Source: Paragonimus skrjabini miyazakii (taxonomy: Eukaryota; Platyhelminthes; Trematoda; Plagiorchiida; Troglotrematidae). From it: DNA of 64,000 nucleotides. The stretch covers positions 38,088 to 102,087 of the forward strand of contig JTDE01002171.1 in NCBI GenBank assembly GCA_014338405.1, given 5' to 3'. The notes under the pieces are model-generated. The model saw only the letters and a program-made list of their open reading frames with translations. It did no database searches and was not told the DNA's origin. The position numbers and the translations under genes were made by a program. Below are positions 53,322 to 64,000 of the stretch, one piece after another. Every line of letters begins with the position of its first letter. Within the stretch, counting starts at the first letter, position 1.

Positions 53322-53754
53322 ATGATGGAGAACTGCCCGCGGTACGTTCTGAATGTCTGGTCAGATTCATGTGATGAAGAGCTGACTGATCTAAACTACG
53401 CTGATATTACGGTGTGAACGGTTTTCAAACATCTCGAATGGGATGAAACGTTATCACTCCCTCCCGTCGATGTATTTAGGGAGGCTACTGTACAGTATAC
53501 CGTGATGCCACCTGACAGCGGTATTGCTGGCCGGTTTTTTTTTTGCTTACTTGGTTGCATCAACAACTACGGATTCTGTCAATCGTTGTCAATCAAGGTC
53601 GTCTCTGGCGACAGCTGTACCTGTCCAGAACCTAAACACTCGTAAGGTTGATCCTGTCCCATGGCTACTAAATATGACAGCTTCGGATAGGTATTCTAAA
53701 TCCTACTCAACCGGCGGTCGTCCACCTCAGCGTCCATTCGCTCGTGTCAATTAA
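53322..53754 (+). pseudogene. Coding-like pseudogene or element fragment, family unknown
   Basis: One frame reads MMENCPRYVLNVWSDSCDEE and LTDLNYADITV, a single TGA, then TVFKHLEWDETLSLPPVDVF and VQYTVMPPDSGIAG. After a T-run a shifted frame continues (RSSLATAVPVQNLNTRKVD) to a TAA at 53752-53754. This is denser in coding character than its surroundings. LTDLNYAD recalls the RTE palm motif, but the next residues do not fit an RT. Not identified. Confidence 0.35.
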
Positions 53755-56700
53755 TGGAATGAATCAATGGATACTGCGTAACACTTGCTACCTTTTCATC
53801 AGAAACTCATTTACTTGCTTGCGAAGTGAATGCACCGTAATGTTGAATGCTTACGTTTTGCCAGGGTTTTGTTTATTCAATCCCATTCCTGCCGTCTTTT
53901 AAATAATTTGTCTTCCAATACCGTATACCTATTCAGAGTCGATGTCGACCACCTCTTTCGCTATTAGTGCTGCTGCCAGTAGCAGTTGCTTATTCCATTC
54001 GGTCGTCCACCCTGTTGTATTTACCGTTTGAGTAGAATGACAATAGAATAGAAATTTATTGCAACACAACGCAGGTGACAGGACAGTCAGTCCAGTGTGA
54101 GCTAGCACACACTGTGATCAAGAGACGTGTGGACGAGAAGTTCCGGCGAGCGATGAGATGGTCATTCTAACTAGTCTGTTAATCAATGGGCACGTATGCA
54201 ACACGTGGAAAAATCGATCACGCATCGTTAACGGATGTGTCAACTCTCCGTTTACTTCAGGTTATCCGGCCTGAAGACAGTCCATTGGATGACGCCGACG
54301 CTAGGACTAGCCCGAGGGTATGTTGGATTAGTTGGGAAACAGTCTTTATCATCATGACCACTGTTTCAATGTTCACATATTTTGTCGCACATTTTGTGGA
54401 GGATATGACAGAGAGCGTTTTGTTGTAATGGTGCTGTGCCTCCTGTCCCTTCAATGTTTACTTCTGGTACACTGCCCGTCTTCTAGTTTCATCTATGCAT
54501 CTACCCAATGTTGTGTTGAGAATGGCAGCATATAAACTACCTTCGTGTTTGCGTTATATTTCCACGCACAATGTGCGGCCGTCTGTGTGCAGTATCCGTG
54601 ACAGAATGTGTAGTCCGCATTAGATCGATGCAAATGTGTTTGTTTGTCTGTTTCTGCTCTGATCATGAACACGTCTGTGACCATCAGTGAGGATGCCATT
54701 CTACACTTGATGTAGGCTAGCTCCAGAACGAACCACAAGACCTGGAAGTTTGGTTGGCATTTTCATTGTGTCTTGAACTACATAACGATGTCAAGAGCTG
54801 AGAAATCACATTCATAATTGAGTGTTCACCTACCACACTGTGTCATATGAAATCCATTGCTCTAGTCATTCAAGCCAAATGAGTATACGATCATCTCATG
54901 TTGGCAAGACATCAGAACAACCAGCTAATCATCACAAAACCAACGACATCAATTTGTCTCAATCAGTCTGAGAACGTAGTAGGTATGTGGAATATTTGAC
55001 AAAATTCGAAGGTAACAATATCATGGGCAGAATGTAAAACTAAGATGCTCCTAATGAAATTAATTGCTGACTAACCGTTTTCTAAGTATATAAATATTTC
55101 GTTTTCGTTGCTAAACTAGCGTTAGGTTTTTTTATAAGCTAATGCTTCCGGAGTAAGGGTGAAAGCAATCGCGAATCCAAAATGGTTTTTGTGACACTTC
55201 CATGGAATACATACTTAGTCAACGGGTTTTCGCAATTGTACGACGAATCAGAGAGAAGTTTCTCAAACGTATCGCAAATGGTGAAGTGGTTAGAAACAAC
55301 GTCATCAACAAGTGGATTAGGAGAGAGTCCACTTGATGCAAAATCATTTTCAGTGCACGAACGAAAATGATGACATCTTTCACAACTCTGATGTGTATGG
55401 CCAAGAGAAGGTAAACCCAATTGGCCACAAAACAACCTACCGAAAACAGTTTTGTCAAACGTAACAAAGTTCGTCACGATGGGAAACTGCTGAGGACAGT
55501 CAAGTTAAATATATAATATTAATAATATACTAGTCAAGTTAAATATACGCTGATTAATTTGAAAACACCGGCTAAGAATGGTAAACGCTACCAATGAACT
55601 CCGTAAGCAATGACTTTGTTGATCCCCGTGGAAGGCCCATTGGTATCGCGGGACTAGTAGATGTTTCACCGTAACTTAACTCCAAAGCATTTGAACAGAG
55701 GAGCCAGAAACAGTTTTTACACCGTGTATCCCTAGAGCAAATTTCGCTGCATCTCATCTGGTATTTACTGCACTCTTCGGGTTTATATAACAAAGTTCAA
55801 TGGACAGTGTGAGCCTAAACCACAAAATCAACAACCAAACAAACACATTCACACATGTCAATGCACATCAGTTAACAGAGCAATCTGGTACCGACGAACA
55901 AGTCGTTCTGTACACAGAAGGCTGGCTTACATTTGTGTTGGGAAATCCAATTTTTCGTCTAAAACCGCCTCCTGCCTCGAGAAGAACGATCTCATTCGAT
56001 CACAATGAGCGGATATGTCGTGAACACTCGAGAGGTAACCTTCGCTAGTCTTTTACCTGCTCGACCTTTATTCCGCTATGCTCATTGTTGGCTTAGTGAT
56101 GTGGCCGTCGTCTCACCCTTTCACGCGGCGCATCACGTGACAAGCACCAGTGACGCTCATTGTCCCAACCTGTGCATGCACGCGCACGCCGTAACCACCT
56201 GCACATTTAGCCAATTGGAACGCTCCAACTGGATGTGATTCAGTGTGGTCAATACACAGGCACGCATGACGCGGTAAGACCCGCATCGGATCAAGGAACG
56301 ACACAACTGAACAGGATAGGATATGGTCCGGTCGAGCGCCACTGCATTAACCTTGTACACCGATCCCACCAATAAAGATCCAAATTATTTGATTTAAGCT
56401 TCTCATTGACTATCGTTATTTGTTAGTGGGTACTCAAGCTATCACGGTTAAGAGTTCCACTACAGTGACCGTAACTAATATTTTTGATAACTGACCCTCG
56501 AATTTTCGATTTGGGAATGTTTGTCGGTCGCAATGTTGGAGCGGAACAAAGTTATTTCTGCAACTGTCTTTTGGTTTACCTCGGGAGCAATTAACCGGGA
56601 CAGTTGTGTTATTCTCGGACCAAAATTGTCCGTGCTAATTATTACGAGGAGAAGCATCTGACGTCTGTCAAGCGCATTACTACATCGTGGACGAACCGGC

Positions 56701-56870
56701 TTATTTTGTCGAGGGTTTACAACAATTTGTTAACTGTTTCCGCCTCCGGAGAAACCTTTGGTTTTTGCTGTGTAACCTATCCGAAAGGCCTTCTCTATGT
56801 TCATTATGCTCGGCATGCCAGCAGTTGTCGAATGATCGATGACGTCGGTCCCTTGTGACATGTCATATTC
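53755..56870. other. Intergenic, mostly unassigned
   Basis: Near 54040-54090, GAATAGAAATTTATTGCAACAC is, on the minus strand, a CAATAAATTTC-type 3' end such as CR1-like elements have, but no body was traced. An AT-rich inverted stretch lies at 55505-55530. A CCAATAAAGATCC signal near 56366 ends a GC-richer block (56095-56375) that could be a solo LTR. None of these is firm, and no host gene is visible. Confidence 0.35.
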
Positions 56871-56874
56871 CTAC

Positions 56875-57430
56875 TTGAATCAGACAATGTGATATCGATG
56901 AGCCTTTCGCGAACCCAAACTGGAATGTGTTCGTTGATCCGATTGCATAACCAGTGCTCCGTTCAGCCTAAGTAAGTGGCCCGGCACTCACGCGCGAATT
57001 CGCAAACGATGTAAGGTTTGGCATGAAGCGTTACTGGTGTTTTCAGTGGTAGTGTTGGAATTCGAGTTGTGGTAAACAGCATGACCAGTTGACCTGCATG
57101 GAACGTACTCCTCATAGCCGTCGTGAGATGGGTTTTCAGCAAAGTGGTAACATTAACACGTTTACAAGGCAGACAGAGGTAGAAGTTCAATTTGATAGCT
57201 GTTGAAGCCATCGTGGCGGCCCGCTTTTGTTTACTGAATTTTTTGCACAAATGCCGATGGATAGCCATTTTCTTTGACCTTGGTTCTCAATAGTGACATT
57301 TCTTTGGCCAGTGTTTCTGTCGAACAGGTTCGACTTGCCCGACAGAACAAAGTTCCCACCAGACCCCGTTTGTGCTGGATTGGTACAAAACTGTGAAAGT
57401 TCACGTACTGCCTGTTGTATTCCGATTCGG
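56875..57430 (-). mobile_element. Penelope-like element, thumb and GIY-YIG end
   Basis: Minus strand. First the RT thumb: YVNFHSFVPIQHKRGLVGTL and KENGYPSAFVQK. After a frameshift comes a Cys-poor linker (CKRVNVTTLLKTHLTTAMRS, TFHAGQLVMLFTTTRIP), then the GIY-YIG-type start YIVCEFARECRATYLG and, past a stop, TEHWLCNRINEHIPVW. The order thumb, linker, GIY-YIG is specific to Penelope-like elements. Frames are broken, so it is inactive. It ends abruptly at about 57430, where the CR1-like 3' end begins. Confidence 0.75.
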
Positions 57431-57715
57431 GTGCATTCAAAAGTAAGCCCTACAGGCTGTAACAACGGTAAAGAGAACACCTGACTCAGTTGAAGTACAA
57501 ACTAAATTGTCACATTTATGAACGATAACTCTACCTTTATGTGCGTGGACGAATGTGCTGTGTTCGTATAAGTGCGCTATCAACAGTAAGCGTTACAGAC
57601 TTTAACAACGGTAGAGAGAACACGTGAAAAGTAAAAGTACAAACGGTACTGTCACGCTTACAAGGTGTAAGTCATTCTTATGTGCGTGGACGAATGAGTC
57701 GTTGGTCGTTGAAGG
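57430..57715 (-). repeat. Tandem pair of about 135-bp units at the CR1-like 3' end
   Basis: Two diverged copies (about 57447-57575 and 57580-57710) share TTATGTGCGTGGACGAATG, AAAGTACAAAC / GAAGTACAAAC, AGAGAACAC and AACAACGGTA. They lie between the end of the CR1-like coding region and the Penelope fragment, so they are probably repeats of the element's 3' UTR. Confidence 0.7.
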
Positions 57716-58458
57716 CGCGACAAATCAGAATTCATTCAGCGATTGATACACGGGTTCGAGGTAGAGGCCCAAGGTTCCCGGATCCAGTAGGTTTTTCTTG
57801 TTCAATGTCAAACGGGCGTCTGTTGATCTGAAAGGCATTCAGTAAAAACGGGGTGTAGCACCGCTCTTGGGAATTACAGCAAATATCAAAAAACAAACTA
57901 AGATTACTGGCATAAAAGGAATTTTGGAAAATGATAGTCAAGTAATGCTTTAAAGCGATTGCTAGAAGCGCTACTGACGACCTCAGCAGGAAGACTGTTC
58001 CAGAAGTTAACAATCCTGTAGGAAAAATACTGCTGTCTAAGAAAGGTCCGAGGACGAAGCTTGAAAAGCTTCATGTTATGTCCTCGCCGACCGTCATCAT
58101 TCGCAACAGTGAAAAACTGATCAACGAGGCCTACTCTAAAGAGGAAGTGTGTGAAAATTAAATCACCGCGGAGCCGTCGAAATTAAAGTGGGTATAGATC
58201 AAGAATTTCAAGTCGAGACTCGTACGTGACGTTTCTCAGGCCTGTGACTAGTTTGGTAGCCGCACGCTGAACACGCTCAACGGCCGGTATAAACGACTTG
58301 ATTAGCATACTCGAGGAGTGGCGTTATATAAACCCCGTAAAGCGTTTGGAACGCTTTTTTGTCTATGCGGGGAAAGTACGCTTAATCACCCAAAGAGTAG
58401 CAAACCCTTTTTTCGCTGCCATCTCGTAGTGATGGGCAAACGATAAGTTAGACGACAG

Positions 58459-59108
58459 TTAGATGCCCAGATCTTTCTTCAGATCGATTTTCATGATATC
58501 TACTGTGCCGACTGCACTATGAATCACGAAGGCGTTGCCAGAATCTCCACCGAGTGACATATGTGCGCACTTACTGTCGTTTAGTGGGAGACTCCAATCG
58601 TCCGACCAACGCTTAATCGCGTCAAGATCAATCTGTAGTGCACTGGGATCAGTGGCATCCCAGATTTTTAGGTCATCGGCATATAGGAGGGCGTTGCTGG
58701 AAATATTGTACGGTAGGTCATTTATAAAGATCAGAAATAACACAGGACCTAGCACTGACCCTCGAGGAACTCCCACAGAAATGAAAGAGGGAGATGAGAG
58801 GTCTGATCCAGTTTTAACTCTAAACGTTCTGTTATCAAGGAAAGAAACAATCCAGCGAAGAACCTCTCCTTGAATACTTCCAGTTTGTGTTTCAGGGGGC
58901 CGTGTGGGACATGGTCGAAAGCCTTGGCAAAGTCGAAGAAGATGACATCTGAGACAAGGCCATTGTCTCTGGCCTCCGTCAGACTGTCCATGAAAGCAAG
59001 CATATTAGTTACGCATGACCGATTGGGATGGAAGCCATGCTGGATAGAGGAATGAAGATGGTTTGATAAAAGGTGGTTAAGGATAGCACGCTTTAATAAG
59101 CGCTCCAT
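58459..59108 (-). pseudogene. CR1-like reverse transcriptase
   Basis: Two overlapping open pieces. The right one (59108-58749) has QHGFHPNRSCVTNMLAFMDS and DVIFFDFAKAFDHVPHGPLK, with the first catalytic Asp. The left one (58776-58459) has GVPRGSVLGPVLFLIFINDL and NALLYADDLKIWDAT, with the YADD box. A frameshift around 58750-58860 separates them. Confidence 0.85.
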
Positions 59109-59451
59109 TCTCTTTCGCGGAATGCTAGTAAGGCTGATTGGCCGATAGCTAGCCGGAGAATGCCGGTCACCTGCCTTAAGTATGAGCGTGACCGTCGCCT
59201 CCTTCCATGCACCAGGGAGAATGCCAGTCTGGAGTGTCTGTTTAAACAGCTTATAAAAAGGTTCTGCCAGACTAGCGGCTGCTTCTGAGACGGATCTTGT
59301 CTGGACCCATTGAACTGTATGAATTCACCTTAAGTAAAAGGCCCCCAACATCCAATACAGAAAACTTGGCGGTAATGAGTGGCTGCCGGAAATTCTGCGG
59401 CTGAAGGATAGGATGCCAGTCCGGCGGTGCGACGCTATATATTGCCGTGTA

Positions 59452-59796
59452 TTAGTCCCTAAATGACTCGACCACAACTAGGGAGTCGGACGAGATCTCC
59501 CGCTCGGGCAGTTGCAAAGAAAGAGCCGAAGGTTTATTCTTTCTTAGTCGTCGCATATGTTTGAATAGGAAGTTTTTGTTCCCGCGAGCTCTGAGGAGAA
59601 CCTTTTCTTGTACGCATTTGGCGTGCTCGCGGATTTCCCGTCTACATCTATTTCTAACGATGCGGAACGCGCGTAGGTCCTCCGAGTTTCCGGTAAGCTT
59701 GTGCTTTGGGAATAAATTGAAACGGTCATCAAGGAGACGACGTAATCTGCGTGAAAGAGGTGGCCGATAGGAGAAAGTGCACAGCTTGCGCGGCAC
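59452..59796 (-). pseudogene. CR1-like ORF2 linker
   Basis: A 114-codon minus-strand frame of basic helical sequence (RLRRLLDDRFNLFPKHKLTG, NRCRREIREHAKCVQ, KNFLFKHMRRLRKNKP). It resembles the region between endonuclease and RT in CR1-like ORF2. The overlapping minus-strand frame from 59861 is a shadow. Confidence 0.65.
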
Positions 59797-59838
59797 AAAT
59801 AAGTCGTCTGCCTTCTCAACTGCGCTTTGAAGTGCGCA

Positions 59839-60448
59839 TTAGTTCTGGTCCACGGAGCCATAATCTAGAAGTAATGAACCTAGGTAGCTCCTCAGGCCGT
59901 TAAAATCAGCTTGATTGAAGTTTCGGAGTTTGGACTTCTTTACTGGTTGTTGTAACCAGTAACAGATAAGATCAAAGATGAGCAAAGAGTGATAACTGTA
60001 TCCAAGTTGCGGCATGATGATCACTCTCCCGCTCTCATTAGTAATGACCGAGTCGAGCAAAGAGGGAATCTGACCAGGACGATGCCGCGTCGGGGCGTTG
60101 GCATGCTGTGTCCACGCTCTCCGGCGTACCAACATCGATAAGGAAGTCGAGAATCCGTTTTCACATTCCTGGTGGGAGACTGATGTCCAGTTTGTCTTGG
60201 GAGCATTGAAGTCGCCCATAATAAGCAGATGAGTAATGTCCTAGAAAGTCGTCTAGGTTCATAAGAAGAGTGTCATCGTGGAAGATGTCGGATGAGGGAG
60301 TACGGTAAATGACCCCCACTAGGAGTGAGTCTGAGCCACGCAATGCCAGTCGAAGCCACAGAGCATCACATTCATCAGAGAACTGAAATCCACTGATAAC
60401 CGTGGGTGTTGGGAGATGCTGGTGAAAGAAAATCACAGAACCTCCCAT
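59839..60448 (-). pseudogene. CR1-like endonuclease, copy A
   Basis: Two joined frames. 60448-60161 has RMGGSVIFFHQHL-type sequence (here starting MGGS), CDALWLRLAL and LLVGVIYRTPSSD. 60219-59839 has MGDFNAPKTNW (the G-D-F-N catalytic motif) and LLDSVITNESGRVI, where the D-x-x-x-T motif of these endonucleases lies. The frame changes near 60215. Confidence 0.75.
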
Positions 60449-60918
60449 TCTCTCTCGGACGGAGTCAGCTCGGTAAACTGAATACCCGGGGACATTCAGT
60501 TCACCGTCACTGATGTCACCTGTAAGCCAGGTCTCCGTGAAAGCAAATATGTGCGGTTGTGTAATGAATTACCTGTCTGAGTTCCGGTAATTTATTAAAC
60601 AAACTCAGACGGTTCGTGTACATACACTTGAGAGCTACTTCCCCACAAGACTTGGCGAGAAAAGAGATAGGAGCGTGCAAGGAAAAGCTTGTAAAATAAA
60701 ACTTTGAAGTGAGGATGGAGGCGTGATCGTGCTCGGTCTGGGCGGCCGAATGGTTCTGTTGGCCCTCTTGTGAGATTGCGGACGTGACGTCACCGTTTAT
60801 GCGTACGTCACCGTTCCTACAGGACGCCTGACCAGCATACTTGGTGTTGCTGCTCGCGGCCTCTGCACCCATGCTAAGATCCCCTTTGTCGCAGGCTGTT
60901 TGGGATTTTTCGCCCATG

Positions 60919-61018
60919 NNNNNNNNNNNNNNNNNNNNNNNNNNNNNNNNNNNNNNNNNNNNNNNNNNNNNNNNNNNNNNNNNNNNNNNNNNNNNNNNNN
61001 NNNNNNNNNNNNNNNNNN
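60919..61018. other. Assembly gap (Ns)
   Basis: Exactly 100 Ns, the size often used for a gap of unknown length. Homologous CR1-like sequence lies on both sides. Confidence 0.99.
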
Positions 61019-62600
61019 CAAAGCCAATCGAAGCCACAGAGCATCGCATTTATTAGAGGAATGAAATCCACTGATAACGGCGGGGGTTAGGAGATGGTGG
61101 TGAAGGAAGACCGCAGAACCTCCCATTCTCCGTCGGGCGGAGTCAGCTCGGTAAACTGAATACCCGGGGATATTCAGTTCACCGTCACTGATGTCACCTG
61201 CAAGCCAGGTCTCCATGAGAGCAAATATGTGCAGTTGTGTATCATGAATTAGCTGTCTGATTTCCGGAAATTTTCAAACAAACTCAGGCAGTTCGTGTAC
61301 ATGCACTTAAGAGCTACTTCTCCATATGACTTGGCGAGAAAAGAGATAGGAGATTGCGAGGAAAAGCTTGGGAAAGAAGACCTAGAATTGAAGATGGTGG
61401 TGGTGGTGTTGGATTCGGTCTGAGCTGCCGAGTGGCTCTGTTGACCCTCTTGTGAGGCTGCGGACGCGACGTCACCGCTTGTGCGTATGTCAGCGTTCCT
61501 TCAGCATTCATGGTGTCGCTGCTTGCGGCCTCTGCACCCTGGCCAAATTCTCCTTTTTGAGGGTGTTTGGGATTTTTCACCCATGGAAAATTTGACTTTT
61601 TGTCTTTTGAATGCAGAGCTTAAACGGGGAGCAATGTGCGCTGTTTAATGCGGCCACCGACAGAAATACCATGTGGGACGGACAAACAAAATATTTGTTG
61701 AGTCACAGGTGGCGGCCGCAGCAGGCCCCTATCGTTCCGAATCCTAGGAAGGAAGAATTTTCTACGGGGCCTATCGGTGGTTTTTGGCTTAGGTAACTCG
61801 AGAGACGGCTTGAGTACAATGTCTTCAACAGTGATGCCCATGTTTGAGGGGTCAGTCGTTGGGATGGCGACTACGGTGACGGTATCCCTGCTTTCCTCCA
61901 TTGGCACATAGGTCGGAGTGGGTACAATTGGGACAGAAACTACTACTTTAGTCTCGAGCTGTAGTTTCTGGTCTGCCATGGTTAGCAACTTGGTTTTACT
62001 CCGCTGTTCACGTCTCGCTCTCTCTTGCCGAGAGCGATCAAAAGACACGCCTTTCAAGTGGGCGTTGGCGGGTTTCAAAGTCGCCATTGTTCCCACTACA
62101 GTCTCAGGATTAAGTATGACTGGCAAGGTTACCAAGAAGCCCAATTACCTTTTGGTTGTCTTAGCGCGTAGCCTGCTCGCCAGTGCAAGATTGGCAACGT
62201 CTGGGGGGAATGAAGAAGCTAGGACTAACTTAGCGAGCTCGGTTGGAGAGGAAGTTGAGGGGAATCGACCCCATTAAACGACTGTCCTGTCTCTAAGAGC
62301 ATTCTCTTTCATATTGGCTGCTGCCTCCTCTATATGTGCAGTTTATAGGGCAACTGCCTTCTTGGTGGCTGCAATCCCAGGGAGAGCGACCGCTATGTAC
62401 TCATTTAAAGACTGAAGTTCCAACTTCATTTCTGACAAAGTCTGTTGGTACTCTGTAATACTCGGAATTAGGGACTTCGAATAGCCCTTGAAATCGTAGT
62501 GGGATTGAAACCTCCCACTCAAGTAATTAGGAGAAAACCTCGTACTGGTTGATGTGAGCAGTTCATATTCGTGAGACAAGAAGCCGAATTTATGGATGTA
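61019..62600 (-). mobile_element. CR1-like element, copy B (ORF1 and start of ORF2)
   Basis: Minus strand. ORF1-like frames at 62579-62343 and 62144-61620, then the ORF2 start with METWLAGDISDGELNIPGYS and RRRMGGSAVFLHHHL, cut by the gap. The stretch 61019-61620 parallels 60300-60918 with moderate divergence. Copy A and copy B may be two elements or one element assembled twice. Confidence 0.7.
61620..62144 (-). pseudogene. CR1-like ORF1 remnant
   Basis: A 174-codon minus-strand frame, basic and Pro-rich, with a helix (SFDRSRQERARREQRSKTKL) and KPKTTDRPRRKFFLPRIR. ORF1 proteins of CR1-like elements vary greatly; I assign this by position before ORF2, not by a domain. A second frame at 62579-62343 (QTLSEMKLELQSLNEYIAVA) may be its N-terminal coiled coil. 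Confidence 0.5.
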
Positions 62601-63800
62601 CTACAATACTAAACAAATTATAGTCACTCATTGGCTGTTCATATGGACACATACAAAGTCACAAACTGAACGTTAATTGGTGCAATACGGAACAAAAAAT
62701 AAGCGAATAACAGAAGGCATAACACTGAGACGGGTTGTCCAATCCTGATGCAGTATCTTCAACGCGACGTTTGGATTGGTCTCTTGTCAGAACTCCTATT
62801 GTGTCGGGGTTTGGGTAGGCGGTGAATCGAGTAGATTTTTATCACATACTCCTTCAGCCTAATCTCCATGGAAGAAATGGAAGGGCAAACTGTGTCAAAC
62901 AGAGTCTCGCATTTAAAGCCGCAGGTTTTCTGCGTTGCTTCACTTTTCGCGGAGCGCGCGTGAACAATCAGCGGCAAAGCGACGCCCTGACTGTCATCGA
63001 ATCTACAGCTCATGCATATAAAGTTCAGGGCTGAGGAAGAAAGATGTTTGTACTGGTGTTCATATAGGCCAGTGTACTTGAAGTGATATCACCCATGACA
63101 CTGGTAGCACTACATGCCGTTTTGTACGGACATTTCGCACCCGTAACGGCCGCAAATGCTCACCGCCTCAGCGAGTGTTTGTTGAGTCCCAGTACTACTG
63201 GATCTGACCCGGGTCATTGCCATAGGCAACAAGCAATATACGATATAGAACGGATACAGAAACAGATACAATTTAACCCAAAAATGTCAATCAATATGTT
63301 ATTCAGTAACGAATAACAGTAAACGTATGCAATTATTTGATTCTCAAGGCACCAATAAGACAAAAATATGAGTAGACAACAGCAAGAGAATTCAAAGCAA
63401 ATTTCGAGTTACCCGCCGGTGATCCCGCAAACACAACTTGAGTTTCAGCATGAGTGTGGGGCACACAAGCCTTTGTGTCTTTCCGGTAAACAGACCTTAG
63501 TACGCAGCCGCATTTCATCGTGTTCGTGTTCAATGGTTGTTAAATCGCCCCGCTCGGGTAAGGAGAACACTAGTTGGTAAGACAAGTACAGAGTGTATCG
63601 ATTGGTTCCGTGGTACAGGCATATAAAGAACGTATAACCAAAGGCAAGCGATCAATAAGTAACTGGCGAATCGACAAACACTCATACACGTGATTGGTTA
63701 ATTTGTTGCATGACTTATCTGGCATAAGTTGGGGCGCCTGATTGCGTGGGTGTGTAAGCGCAAAACTGCCTATCCGATTCCGATCCAACAATGGTTAAGT
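62601..63800. other. Between CR1-like 5' end and Penelope RT, unassigned
   Basis: It may contain the CR1-like 5' UTR and more Penelope sequence. A minus-strand frame at 63013-62759 (SQGVALPLIVHARSAKSEAT) and one at 63533-63333 read moderately like protein but are not recognised. Confidence 0.35.
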
Positions 63801-63829
63801 CAATTAAGGAATTCAGCTTGTTCGTTGAA

Positions 63830-64000
63830 TCGAGTTTGCTTATCGTCATCTCCTCGGTTTCGGTAAGTAACAAGATATCGCCGACGAAACGCCGGCAGAA
63901 GTGAGCCTGATTAAAGACAGTATCTGCGTTCTGCTCCAGGTGGGTGACGAAAATATCGCCTAGCAGTGGACCGAGTGGACTGACATCATCGATCTGTGTA
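63830..64000 (-). mobile_element. Penelope-like reverse transcriptase fragment
   Basis: The minus strand reads VSPLGPLLGDIFVTHLEQNA, then FCRRFVGDILLLTETEEM. SPLGPLLADIF-like text followed by a Y-V-D-D-I box is typical of Penelope-like RT; here the box is FVGD, with the first catalytic Asp replaced by Gly. The fragment runs off the right edge of the window. Confidence 0.65.

Larger units (their letters stand above)
57430..60918 (-). mobile_element. CR1-like non-LTR element, copy A (ORF2)
   Basis: Minus strand, right to left: a piece of ORF1/ORF2 junction (60918-60516), endonuclease (60448-59839), linker (59796-59452), reverse transcriptase (59108-58459), C-terminal region with the usual R-x-x-Y-F-S-Y-R-I-V-N-F-W-N-x-L-P ending (near 58010), then the tandem 3' UTR. 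CR1/jockey grouping rests on the RT wording (NRSCVTNMLAF, FFDFAKAFDHVPH, YADDLKIW). Frame breaks make this copy inactive. Confidence 0.8.

Noticed and set aside
55500..55540. AT-rich palindrome-like stretch as an origin or terminator
   Set aside because: Low-complexity AT DNA without any supporting context.
60516..61216. ORFs crossing the second N gap
   Set aside because: Only the CR1-like parts are meaningful; the joined frames across the gap are artefacts.
1..64000. CRISPR arrays, bacterial operons, rRNA genes
   Set aside because: None seen; the simple repeats here are microsatellites and retroelement tails.

Overview
The window is eukaryotic genomic DNA. The best fit is a digenean flatworm (trematode): one coding region is split into about 22 short exons by GT-AG introns of 97 bp to over 18 kb, and the introns are packed with decayed retroelements of the kinds common in flukes (RTE and CR1-like non-LTR elements, a Gypsy/CsRn1-like LTR element, Penelope-like fragments, tRNA-derived SINEs). 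There are no operons, ribosome binding sites or bacterial genes. I cannot name the species. Two runs of about 100 Ns (31412-31512 and 60919-61018) are assembly gaps.

Main gene (plus strand, 1-51966). I chained 22 exons by hand. The junction phases agree from the first base to a TAA at 51964-51966, giving about 2,060 codons without a stop. The start of the gene lies upstream of the window. Coiled-coil segments (exons 2, 8, 14, 17), serine-rich linkers and a conserved C-terminal block (exons 19-22) resemble centrosome-associated protein 350 (CEP350). This assignment is from memory of the family, not from a search. I did not find the CAP-Gly domain that vertebrate CEP350 carries.

Introns. Intron 2 (661-6236) holds a degenerate Gypsy-type element with both LTRs; the 3' LTR contains a further insertion. 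Intron 6 (10936-13382) holds a possible second Gypsy integrase remnant. Introns 5 and 9 hold 3'-end pieces of two RTE families, called here RTE-A and RTE-B. Intron 18 (28556-46841) is 18.3 kb and holds two SINE copies, three plus-strand RTE-A copies (one with a 468-codon open frame), and a minus-strand RTE-B copy that is itself interrupted by a short RTE-A copy.

Downstream of the gene (51967-64000) there is no clear host gene. 52-56.8 kb is mostly unassigned, with some coding-like debris. From 56.87 kb to the end, on the minus strand, a Penelope-like element (GIY-YIG end at 56.9-57.4 kb, reverse-transcriptase motif at 63.8-64.0 kb) appears to be split by a CR1-like element (about 57.43-62.6 kb). 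Part of the CR1-like element is present twice, once on each side of the second assembly gap.
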